A stretch of DNA of 14,270 nt from NCBI GenBank assembly GCA_964574335.1, contig CAZNNH010000165.1, forward strand, positions 1 through 14,270, read 5' to 3'. Every line of letters begins with the position of its first letter. Positions within the stretch are counted from its first letter, which is position 1. This DNA comes from CAZNNH01 sp964574335. GTDB taxonomy: Bacteria; Acidobacteriota; Vicinamibacteria; Fen-336. Under the pieces are notes generated by a model that saw only the letters and a program-made list of their open reading frames with translations, made no database searches and was not told where the DNA came from. Below are positions 1 through 7,428 of this stretch, piece by piece. The position numbers and the translations under genes are program-made.

Positions 1-106
1 CTTGTACTTGAGTGCCACCCGGGACGCCTCCCCGCGCGCGGCAGAAGAACTCACCCAGCCAGTCTACCGTGGCGCGGCCGACCGGACGGCGCGACGCTCC
101 AGGCCG

Positions 107-517
107 TCAGCTCGACGGCGCCAGCCAGTTCTCGACCTGCAGCCCTGGGACCCTTGCGAAGTGGCGGACGTTCCCTGTAACCAGGACCAGATTGCGGGCC
201 AGCACGATCGACGCGATGCGGAGGTCGGGCTCGGCGAGCCGGCGCCCCTGGCCCTCCAGCTCGGCCCGCAGCGGACCGTAGACCTCGGCGGCCGCCTCGT
301 CGAACGGAAGGATCGTCTGCGCGCTCCGCAGGAGATCCCGGACCCTCTCGGCGAGCCGGGGACTCCCCCGTCTCGAGGCGCCGAACAGCATCTCTCCAAG
401 CGTGATCGCGGTCGTGAACTGCTCCTCGGGCGGGACCTGCGCCAGGCGTCGTATCAGGCCAAGGGGCGGGTCGCCCCTGAGAACCGCGCTCAGCACATCG
501 GTGTCGAAGCAGTACAT
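107..517 (-). CDS. vapC: PIN-domain ribonuclease toxin, VapC/FitB type
   Basis: This 136-residue protein is predicted to be the toxin of a type II toxin-antitoxin pair. PIN-domain VapC toxins are metal-dependent endoribonucleases that act on tRNA or rRNA in the cytoplasm. The PIN acidic residues are visible: Asp5/Asp7 in the N-terminal CFDTDVLSAVL strand, Glu42 in ITLGEML, Asp98 in EPDLRIASIVLARN, and the closing LVTGNVRHF segment, where Asn116 sits at the last metal-site position. Length is typical of the family. The ATG at 517 is chosen because the protein then opens directly into the first PIN strand, and because it lies four bases after the antitoxin stop codon, the usual coupled arrangement. 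The reading frame stays open upstream, but only as a shadow of the antitoxin gene. Family assignment is firm; the RNA target cannot be read from sequence. Confidence 0.92.
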   Translation of the reverse strand: MYCFDTDVLSAVLRGDPPLGLIRRLAQVPPEEQFTTAITLGEMLFGASRRGSPRLAERVRDLLRSAQTILPFDEAAAEVYGPLRAELEGQGRRLAEPDLRIASIVLARNLVLVTGNVRHFARVPGLQVENWLAPSS

Positions 518-521
518 CGGC

Positions 522-803
522 TCACTCGAACGACGGCACCTGGCGGTCGCGGGAGCTGCGCCGGGCGGCGTAGATCTCATCCACGACCGCGTCCAGCTCG
601 TCCCAGTCGGCGAGTGCGCCGGCCACCGCCGCCAGCCCGAGGGGGGCTCGGCTCGGATTCGGCCTGGCTTCTTGCGGGGGCACGAAAGCAACCACCGGCT
701 TGCCGCGGCGCTCGACGATGAACCGCTCTCCACGCCCGACCCGGTCCAGCAGCTCGGAGAAACGGCGCTTGGCTTCGGCGACCCCCAGCGCGCTTTCTGT
801 CAT
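522..803 (-). CDS. Phd/YefM-family antitoxin
   Basis: This 93-residue protein is the predicted antitoxin partner of the PIN toxin encoded just downstream. The N-terminal half has the Phd/YefM fold signature: GVAEAKRRFSELLDRVGRGE followed by FIVERRGKPVVAFVPP, the strand pair that normally forms the DNA-binding dimer. The C-terminal half, with ADWDELDAVVDEIYAARR, is acidic and helical and is the probable toxin-neutralising tail. The start at 803 is preferred over an in-frame ATG at 824 for two reasons: a GAGG lies five bases upstream (809-812), and the predicted transcript begins near 822. Phd/YefM antitoxins normally repress their own operon, which fits the inverted repeat over the -10 box. 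The gene order antitoxin then toxin, with a four-base gap, is canonical. Confidence 0.9.
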   Translation of the reverse strand: MTESALGVAEAKRRFSELLDRVGRGERFIVERRGKPVVAFVPPQEARPNPSRAPLGLAAVAGALADWDELDAVVDEIYAARRSSRDRQVPSFE

Positions 804-819
804 AGTGGCCTCATGTTTT

Positions 820-841
820 TTCATAGAGAGTATATCATGAA
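820..841 (-). promoter_or_regulatory. Extended -10 promoter and possible operator of the toxin-antitoxin operon
   Basis: On the minus strand the sequence TGATATACT (829-837 on the plus strand) is an extended -10 box with five of six matches to TATAAT. No convincing -35 hexamer lies 17 bases upstream, as is usual for extended -10 promoters. Transcription would start near 822, leaving a leader of about 19 bases that contains the GAGG ribosome site. A short inverted repeat, TTCAT (820-824) and ATGAA (837-841), brackets the -10 box and is a candidate antitoxin binding site. The AT-rich patch stands out from the GC-rich surroundings. The promoter is well supported by position; the operator is an inference from a five-base repeat. 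Confidence 0.5.
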
Positions 842-1450
842 GACATCTCTGGTGGTGCCCCTCGACCCGTGCCGCCAGGTGCTGCCCGTTCACGGACGGC
901 ATCCAGGCGCTCTTGGGCCGCTGCGGATTCGGCGTTCGGACAGTCGGGCCTTCGACGAGGACGCGTATGCGGCTACCGGGAAGGCCCCGTGGCTGCGCCA
1001 TCCGGAGACGACGACTGACGGCTCCGGGGCGGACGACAAGTCCGATGCCAACCTCACGGCGTTCAAGCTGGATGAGCCACCAGACTGGATCATCGTCGTG
1101 TACTATCGGGCGGGGTTTCCGCGCCAGAATGCACAGCGCGCGGCCTATACGGCGACAGCGCGCTTTGGCGTTGATCATGCCAGAGAGATCAGTCACCTGT
1201 TCGGTGGCGACGGCTCTCTTAACCCAACGGGGCGCGCCACTGAGTTGCGGCCTCGCCCTCACCGGCACTGCACGAGTCGCTCGCGGTTCGGCCCAGGCTG
1301 AACGACCTTCGGCGTTGGGGCGCGCAGGTCAAGCATTCTACGAAGAGCCCAGGGGGCGAGAGAAGGGCAATCTCCGCGTTTTCGCGCCCCTGATCCGGCC
1401 GTGTGGCCTGCGAAGTAGAGCCGCGGGACCGTGGCGCAACCTGAGGGTAG
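842..1450. other. Long stretch without a confident gene
   Basis: No recognisable gene, RNA or mobile element was found here. A plus-strand frame is open from an ATG at 837 to a stop at 1301 (154 codons). Its middle, roughly 950-1200, reads like protein (segments such as DEDAYAATGKAPWLRHP and DWIIVVYYRAGFPRQNAQ) and has moderate third-position G/C. However, the start overlaps the antitoxin promoter on the other strand, no ribosome site precedes it, and the 5' and 3' ends look non-coding. Minus-strand frames are also open but match nothing known to me. It could be a decayed gene fragment with a frameshift near 940, or simply high-GC non-coding sequence. From 1302 to 1450 nothing stands out except a small CGCG-TTTT-CGCG hairpin near 1374-1385. 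Confidence 0.4.
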
Positions 1451-2002
1451 TCAGCAGGGCTCCACCCGCCGGCGGGCCTTGCCGAGGGCCCTCGAGAGGT
1501 CCGCGTCCAGGCCCAGCCCCTCGAGCTCCGGCCAAGTGAACCAGCGCGGCCGGTGGTCTCCCGAGCCCGGCTCGGGGTCCAGGGGCTCGGCGTCGGTGAC
1601 GACCAGGTAGCGCAGGTCGAGGTGCTCGTGCTCCGGCTCGCCCTTCCGGGCGGGGACCGCGTAGCGGGCGATGTCGAGGGGCCGTGGCGCCGTCGGGTGC
1701 AGCCGCAGGCCTTCGAGCCCGGTCTCCTCGCCGCCCTCCCGAAGGGCCACCTCCGCGCCATCCTCCTCCCCCGGCTCGCCGTGCCCGCCCGGCTGCCGCC
1801 AGGGTGACGGGAAGGCGTGTCGGACCAGGAGGACCTGGGCTCCCGACGGCGAGAGCACCACCGCGCTGCCCGTGAGGTGGCGCGGCAGGCGCCGATCGAA
1901 GGGGTGCCTCTCGCGTTCCACCAGCTCGCGAGCCGCGGCCAGGGCCGCGTCCTCGTCGGCGTCCTCCGGAACATGGCGCAAGAGCGCCGCGGCCAGGGCC
2001 AT
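1451..2002 (-). CDS. Nudix hydrolase
   Basis: This 183-residue protein belongs to the Nudix superfamily, which hydrolyses nucleoside diphosphates linked to another group, using Mg2+ held by the Nudix-box glutamates. The core begins with LTGSAVVLSPSGAQVLLVRH (residues 43-62). The Nudix box runs from Gly73 to Leu96, with Arg88-Glu89 and Glu92-Glu93 of REGGEETGL as the metal-binding end. Between Gly73 and Glu80 there is one residue more than in the standard GX5EX7REUXEEXGU pattern, a variant I recall in some family members. An N-terminal helical extension of about 40 residues precedes the fold. The ATG at 2002 has GAGG directly abutting it, too close for a normal ribosome site. A TAGAAT box lies only about 8 bases upstream, so leaderless transcription is possible. 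The substrate is not predictable. Confidence 0.88.
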   Translation of the reverse strand: MALAAALLRHVPEDADEDAALAAARELVERERHPFDRRLPRHLTGSAVVLSPSGAQVLLVRHAFPSPWRQPGGHGEPGEEDGAEVALREGGEETGLEGLRLHPTAPRPLDIARYAVPARKGEPEHEHLDLRYLVVTDAEPLDPEPGSGDHRPRWFTWPELEGLGLDADLSRALGKARRRVEPC

Positions 2003-2023
2003 CCTCGGATTCTATACGCGGCG

Positions 2024-2228
2024 CCCGAAGTCAATTCGGGCGCCGCTAGCAAGCGGGGGGCTACCGCCCCCCGAGCCCCCGGACCCGAAACACGCCCGCC
2101 CGAAGTCAATTCGGGCGCCGCTAGCAAGCGGGGGGCTACCGCCCCCCGAGCCCCCGGACCCGAAACGCGCCCGCCCAAAGTGAACTCGGTCGCCGCTGGC
2201 AAGCGGGGGGCTACCGCCCCCCGAGCCC
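2024..2228. repeat. Tandem array of three 75-bp hairpin repeats
   Basis: Three units with an exact 75-base period begin at 2024, 2099 and 2174. Units 1 and 2 differ at about one position. Unit 3 has about five changes in its first 55 bases and loses similarity after about 2228. Each unit carries the same perfect hairpin CGGGGGGC-TACC-GCCCCCCG (2054-2073, 2129-2148, 2204-2223). Units 1 and 2 also carry CCCGAA...TTCGGG at the start. The array fills most of the 270-base divergent space between the Nudix gene and the TrpF-like gene. The period is a multiple of three, so open frames run through it on both strands, but none looks like a real protein. A related repeat lies inverted at 14171-14270. 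Confidence 0.9.
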
Positions 2229-2272
2229 GGCTCGGCTTGCCGCCGGCCTGCGGGGGGTGCCAGACTGCCGCG

Positions 2273-2938
2273 ATGGAGCCCACCGATCGCCCGCGCGTCA
2301 AGGTCTGCTGCATCCAGGACGAGGCGGAGGCCTGGATGGCCATCCGTCACGGCGCCTCCGCGCTGGGGCTCGTCTCCGAGATGCCGAGCGGGCCGGGCGT
2401 GATCGAGGAGGGGATGATCGCGCGCATCGCCTCTGGCATCCCACCCGGGGTGACCTCGGTCCTGCTCACCAGCCGGCAGGACGTGCCGGGCATCGTGGCC
2501 CAGCAACGCCGCCTCGGCACCGGCGCCCTGCAGCTCTGCGACGAGCTGGCCGAGGGAGCCCACGCCGAGCTGCGAGCCGCCCTGCCCGGGATCGCCATCA
2601 TCCAGGTGGTCCACGTGACCGGCCCCAAGAGCCTGGCCCAGGCGCAGGCGCTGGGCCGAGACGTCGACGCCATCCTGCTGGACTCGGGAGACCCGCGACT
2701 TCCGGTCAAGCGGCTGGGGGGCACCGGCCGGTGCCACGACTGGGGCCTCAGCCAGCGGATCCGGGAAGCGGCGCGGGTGCCCCTGTTCCTGGCCGGCGGA
2801 CTGCGTCCGGACAACGTCGGCCAGGCCGTCGACCAGGTGGCCCCCTACGGGCTGGACGTCTGCTCCGGCGTCCGTCGGGAGGGCCGCCTGGACCCGACGC
2901 TGCTGGCAGCCTTCTTCCAGGCCCTCGGCCCCGCCTGA
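2273..2938 (+). CDS. TrpF-like phosphoribosylanthranilate isomerase family protein
   Basis: This 221-residue single-domain TIM barrel resembles phosphoribosylanthranilate isomerase (tryptophan synthesis, Amadori rearrangement). Family landmarks are VKVCCIQ (residues 9-15) where TrpF has KICGIT, the catalytic-type Cys12, Asp137 in AILLDSGD, and the phosphate-binding end LAGGLRPDNV (173-182) with LDVCSGVR (194-201). Two features do not fit ordinary TrpF. The glycine after the cysteine is Cys13, and the region equivalent to the SPR motif, whose arginine contacts the anthranilate carboxylate, reads MPSGPG (37-42) with no arginine. No other trp gene is in the window. I recall a widespread TrpF-like subgroup with this SGPG signature; its substrate is unknown to me. 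The ATG at 2273 is the first start giving a normal N terminus. Its ribosome site is weak. Confidence 0.85.
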   Translation: MEPTDRPRVKVCCIQDEAEAWMAIRHGASALGLVSEMPSGPGVIEEGMIARIASGIPPGVTSVLLTSRQDVPGIVAQQRRLGTGALQLCDELAEGAHAELRAALPGIAIIQVVHVTGPKSLAQAQALGRDVDAILLDSGDPRLPVKRLGGTGRCHDWGLSQRIREAARVPLFLAGGLRPDNVGQAVDQVAPYGLDVCSGVRREGRLDPTLLAAFFQALGPA

Positions 2939-2952
2939 GGCGGACCTCAGGC
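2933..2952. terminator. Shared hairpin over two convergent stop codons
   Basis: GCCTGAGG-CGGA-CCTCAGGC is a perfect 8-bp stem with a four-base loop. It contains the TGA stop of the TrpF-like gene (2936-2938) in one arm and the TGA stop of the desaturase gene (2947-2949 on the minus strand) in the other. It has no T-tract on either side, so it is not a standard intrinsic terminator. It may act as a bidirectional RNA 3'-end stabiliser or transcription pause. The structure is certain from the sequence; the function is inferred. Confidence 0.55.
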
Positions 2953-3813
2953 CGCCTGGGCGGCCTCCGCGGTACCCTCGGCCAGCTTGAAGCGCTCGTG
3001 ACCCCTGGGAAGGAGCTGGACATCGCGGGCCAGCCCTACCGCCTGGAGCGACCGGATCGCCCACCAGTTCAGGTCCAGCTCGAAGCGCTCGAGGCCGTGG
3101 CGGGCACAGCGGGGGAAGGCGTGGTGGTTGTTATGCCAGCCCTCACCCCAGGCGACCAGCCCCACCCACCACAGGTTGCGGGAGCCCTCAGGCGTGTCGT
3201 AGGTCCGGTAGCCCCAGGTGTGGGCCGCCGAGTTCACGAACCAGGTGGCGTGGAGGACGATCACCAGCCTGACGAACACCCCATAGATCGCGAACGACCA
3301 GCCGCCCCAGGCGTACAACGCCAGGCCGATCAACACGTTGGGGAGCACGTGGATCCGGTTGAGGAGCCGGTGGACCGGATCGGCGTGAAGCTCGGGGGCG
3401 TAGCGCTTCTCCATCTCACGGCGGTCCATCGGCAGACGGCAGACCACCCAGCCCAGGTGGCTCCAGAGGAACCCCTCCCTCGGCGTGTGCAGGTCGAGGC
3501 CAGCCCGGTCCGAGACGGCGTGGTGCATCCGGTGCATGGCCACCCACGAGACCGCCCCCCCCTCACTGGCCAGCATCCCGAAGACCGTGAAGAGGTAGCT
3601 CAGCGGGCGGGGCAGCGCGAAGCCCCGGTGAGTCAGCATCCGGTGGTAGGCCAGGCCGATCCCCAGTGAGGCGGAGACCCAGACCAGGAGGGCGCAGACG
3701 AAAAGCGCCGACCAGGAGAAGAACCAGGGGGCCAGCGCCGCGCCGAGATGAATCGCGGTGAAGTAGGCGACGTTGACCCAGTCCAGATCACGTCCACGCC
3801 AGGTGACAGCCAC
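2947..3813 (-). CDS. Membrane acyl-CoA/acyl-lipid fatty-acid desaturase
   Basis: This 288-residue integral membrane di-iron desaturase of the stearoyl-CoA delta-9 desaturase (OLE1/DesC-like) family is predicted to introduce a cis double bond into saturated acyl chains. The three histidine boxes are intact: HRMLTH (HX4H), HRMHH (HX2HH) and HNNHH (HX2HH) in GWHNNHHAFP. Hydrophobic segments such as VNVAYFTAIHLGAALAPWFF and ALFVCALLVWVSASLGIGLA flank the boxes. WFVNSAAHTWGYRTYDTPEGS is also typical of the bacterial family. The frame is open back to 3900, but the GTG at 3813 is chosen because GGAGGT lies three bases upstream and the protein then starts just before the first membrane segment. No ferredoxin or reductase gene is adjacent. 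Function is confident; regiospecificity is not. Confidence 0.93.
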   Translation of the reverse strand: MAVTWRGRDLDWVNVAYFTAIHLGAALAPWFFSWSALFVCALLVWVSASLGIGLAYHRMLTHRGFALPRPLSYLFTVFGMLASEGGAVSWVAMHRMHHAVSDRAGLDLHTPREGFLWSHLGWVVCRLPMDRREMEKRYAPELHADPVHRLLNRIHVLPNVLIGLALYAWGGWSFAIYGVFVRLVIVLHATWFVNSAAHTWGYRTYDTPEGSRNLWWVGLVAWGEGWHNNHHAFPRCARHGLERFELDLNWWAIRSLQAVGLARDVQLLPRGHERFKLAEGTAEAAQAA

Positions 3814-3816
3814 GGG

Positions 3817-3822
3817 ACCTCC
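3817..3822 (-). promoter_or_regulatory. Ribosome binding site deciding the desaturase start
   Basis: GGAGGT on the minus strand lies three bases before the GTG at 3813. No comparable site precedes the in-frame ATG at 3900, whose extra 29 residues look non-coding (polar, no family match). Confidence 0.65.
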
Positions 3823-3943
3823 AGCCGAAGGGTTGCCTGCTTGGAACCGATGCTGAAGCGTACCATTTCGCCCAATACGCCCAACGTCACAGTTGTGCAA
3901 TCCCTCGGGGAGAGGGGGGGCGCCGGGTACCGGCGGGCCGGGC

Positions 3944-4240
3944 TCAGAAGATCCGGAAGATCAAGTAGACGAAGAAGCCGAGGGCGATGACGGGCAGCAG
4001 CGGGAGGAACGCCACCACGAGCAGCAGCCCGAAGAGGCCAAGCACCACCGCGGCCCCCCCGGCCAGCAGCTTGGCCAGCCCCCCGACCACGACGAAGCCG
4101 GCATGGAAGAGCGACCCGAGCAGCTTGAAGGGGAGGAGCACCACCGCGAAGAGCAGCCCGAGCAACAGCTTCAGCAGCAGCAGCGGCAGCAGCAGCAGCA
4201 ACCCGAAACCCACCGCCAACACCACCAATGCCTCGAGCAT
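3944..4240 (-). CDS. Small, very hydrophobic leucine-rich membrane protein of unknown function
   Basis: This 98-residue protein is not recognised. It is almost entirely hydrophobic, with leucine runs (GLLLLLPLLLLKLLLGLL near residues 13-30). Short polar breaks at PFKLLGSLFHAG (37-48) and KLLAGG (57-62) suggest three to four membrane segments. The C terminus, VYLIFRIF, is basic-aromatic. The ATG at 4240 is preferred because GAGG lies three bases upstream, within a longer purine-rich GGGAGGGGGAG stretch. An in-frame ATG at 4279 would add a polar 13-residue leader and overlap the divergent control region. Leucine is written mostly as CTG, so the opposite strand shows CAG repeats. Both strands are open here. 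The hydrophobic reading, the start signal and the tight fit make the minus strand more likely, but a non-coding explanation is not excluded. Confidence 0.6.
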   Translation of the reverse strand: MLEALVVLAVGFGLLLLLPLLLLKLLLGLLFAVVLLPFKLLGSLFHAGFVVVGGLAKLLAGGAAVVLGLFGLLLVVAFLPLLPVIALGFFVYLIFRIF

Positions 4241-4256
4241 GGCCCTCGCTCCCCCT

Positions 4257-4294
4257 CCCGGGTCGACCCGGGATGTCACACAATGTCAACAGTG
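4257..4294. promoter_or_regulatory. Palindrome and GTCAC repeats in a divergent control region
   Basis: Between the hydrophobic-protein gene (start 4240, minus) and ettA (start 4369, plus) lies the perfect 16-base palindrome CCCGGGTCGACCCGGG (4257-4272). It is followed at once by TGTCAC, TGTCAA and GTGAC motifs up to about 4294, with GTCAC and GTGAC forming a 5-bp inverted repeat. The minus strand reads TTGACA at 4289-4284, a perfect -35 hexamer, but no good -10 lies at normal spacing. These are candidate operator or promoter elements only. Confidence 0.3.
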
Positions 4295-4368
4295 ACTACG
4301 AGCGGACCCCCACCCAGGTTCCCGGCAACCGGTCGTGGGAGAATGGCCGCCCGGCGCCGAGGAGGACG

Positions 4369-6054
<1,686 letters not shown>

Positions 6055-6077
6055 GCCCGGGCTGCTGGCCGGCACCC

Positions 6078-6089
6078 GCGGGATCCCGC
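6078..6089. terminator. Palindrome between convergent ettA and protease genes
   Basis: GCGGGATCCCGC is a perfect 12-base palindrome in the 44-base gap between the ends of ettA and the protease gene. It sits where a bidirectional terminator would be expected, but it has no loop and no T-tract, so the assignment is weak. Confidence 0.22.
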
Positions 6090-6098
6090 AGGGGCCGT

Positions 6099-7412
6099 CT
6101 ACTGGGCGGCGGCCGCTGCGTCGATGCGAGGGGTGGTGATGCCGCTCTTGGGGTCGGTCACCGAGAGCCCGGTGTTCTTCATCAAGGCCTCGGCGGCGTC
6201 CGGCGTGAGGCCCGGGTTGGCCTGGAACAGAAGCGCCGCCACCGCGGCGGCGTGGGGCGAGGCCTGGGAGGTGCCGATGAAGGTGACGATGCCGCCGCCC
6301 ATGCCGGTCGAGGTGATGGCGGCGCCCGGCGCCAGGAGGTCCACCGCGCTGCTGCTGTTCGAGAAGCAGGCCACCTGGTCGGTGTCGGTGGTCGCATCGC
6401 TGCAGCCGAACGAGATGCTCCCCACGTTTGCGTCGTAGGTGGCCCCCACCGCCACCGCGGTGGAGATGCAGGCGGGCAGGCCGATCTGGCCCACCAGCCC
6501 GTTGTTGCCCGAGGAGGCGAACACCAGCATCCCCATCGACCTCATCCGGCCGATCGCCTGGGCGAAGGCCTGGGTGAAGGAGGCGGCGTTGTCGCAGGTC
6601 CCGGGAAAGGGGTTGTAGACCAGGCTCAGGTTGACGGCTCGGGTGTCCGGGTGGGCGGTCATGATCCAGTCGAGGGCGGAGAGCACCTGGGCGGTACCGG
6701 ACGCGGTGCCCTGGGCGTCGAGCACCCGGATCGCGATCAGCTTGGCGTCCGGGGCGATCCCCTCGGGGGCAATCCCGCCCCGCCCGGTGATGATCCCGGC
6801 CACGTTGGTGCCGTGCCCTTGCGCGTCCTCGGCCGCCCCCGGGCCGCTCTGGGAGGTGGCGCCGTTCGGGCAGCACCCGGAGCCGTCGGCGTTGGTGCAG
6901 AAGCACTGCTGGTCGATCAGGTCGTCGGACAGGTCGGGATGCTGCGTGTCCACCCCGGTGTCCAGCACCGCCACCTTCACGCCGGCTCCGGTGATGCCCC
7001 GCGACTGGAGCTCGTTGGCGCGGATCACCGGCGAGCTCTCGGCGGTGGCCATGGCGCCGGGCACGTCGACGTCGATCCGGAGCACCCGTGGGTCGGACAG
7101 GAGCTTCAGCAGGCCCTCTGGCCGTAGCACGCCGGCCAGCGCGCTCAGGTTCAGCCACTCGTGGGTCACGGTGAACTCGGAGGGGGGGATGTCGAAGAGC
7201 ACGTCGTGTTTTTGGCTGGCGATCTGGCTCTGGACGCGTACCGGCTTACCGGGCAGCGGGTCGGGGGGTTGAAGGAAGACCACCACCCGTGCCTCTCCCG
7301 CCTCTCGCATGGCGCCGTAGACCTCGGGGCCCGCCTCCTGGCTCCAGGCAGACCCGCCTCCCACCGCCCCGGTCAAGGCGGCGCCCAGCAAGACCGCGCC
7401 TATCCGTCTCAC
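6099..7412 (-). CDS. Secreted subtilisin-like serine protease (family S8)
   Basis: This 437-residue exported protease begins with a signal peptide (MRRIGAVLLGAALTGAVGGG, probable cleavage near residue 24-28). Residues about 41-120 form an inhibitor-like propeptide, with VVVFLQPP and LKLLSDPRVLRIDVD. The S8 catalytic domain follows: Asp151 in VAVLDTGVD, His200 in GHGTNVAGI, oxyanion Asn303 in SSGNNG and nucleophile Ser382 in GTSQASPHAAA. Between Asp and His is a cysteine-rich loop, CFCTNADGSGCCPNG (170-184). More cysteines at 273, 315, 337 and 349 suggest several disulfides, in keeping with an extracytoplasmic location. There is no C-terminal sorting domain. The start is GTG at 7412 with GGAGGG five bases upstream. 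It lies 16 bases after the porin stop, so the two are probably co-transcribed. Confidence 0.94.
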   Translation of the reverse strand: MRRIGAVLLGAALTGAVGGGSAWSQEAGPEVYGAMREAGEARVVVFLQPPDPLPGKPVRVQSQIASQKHDVLFDIPPSEFTVTHEWLNLSALAGVLRPEGLLKLLSDPRVLRIDVDVPGAMATAESSPVIRANELQSRGITGAGVKVAVLDTGVDTQHPDLSDDLIDQQCFCTNADGSGCCPNGATSQSGPGAAEDAQGHGTNVAGIITGRGGIAPEGIAPDAKLIAIRVLDAQGTASGTAQVLSALDWIMTAHPDTRAVNLSLVYNPFPGTCDNAASFTQAFAQAIGRMRSMGMLVFASSGNNGLVGQIGLPACISTAVAVGATYDANVGSISFGCSDATTDTDQVACFSNSSSAVDLLAPGAAITSTGMGGGIVTFIGTSQASPHAAAVAALLFQANPGLTPDAAEALMKNTGLSVTDPKSGITTPRIDAAAAAQ

Positions 7413-7428
7413 AACGTCCCTCCGCTGC

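Noticed and set aside
1..106. End of an upstream gene at the left edge
   Set aside because: No frame gives a recognisable protein end in this short stretch.
2024..2228. CRISPR array
   Set aside because: Units are contiguous 75-base tandem copies with no unique spacers, and no cas genes are present.
2012..3064. 350-codon minus-strand frame giving a GSGGSGGGSPPLASGA repeat protein through the 75-bp array
   Set aside because: The period is divisible by three, so any frame stays open; the rest of the frame is antisense to the TrpF-like gene.
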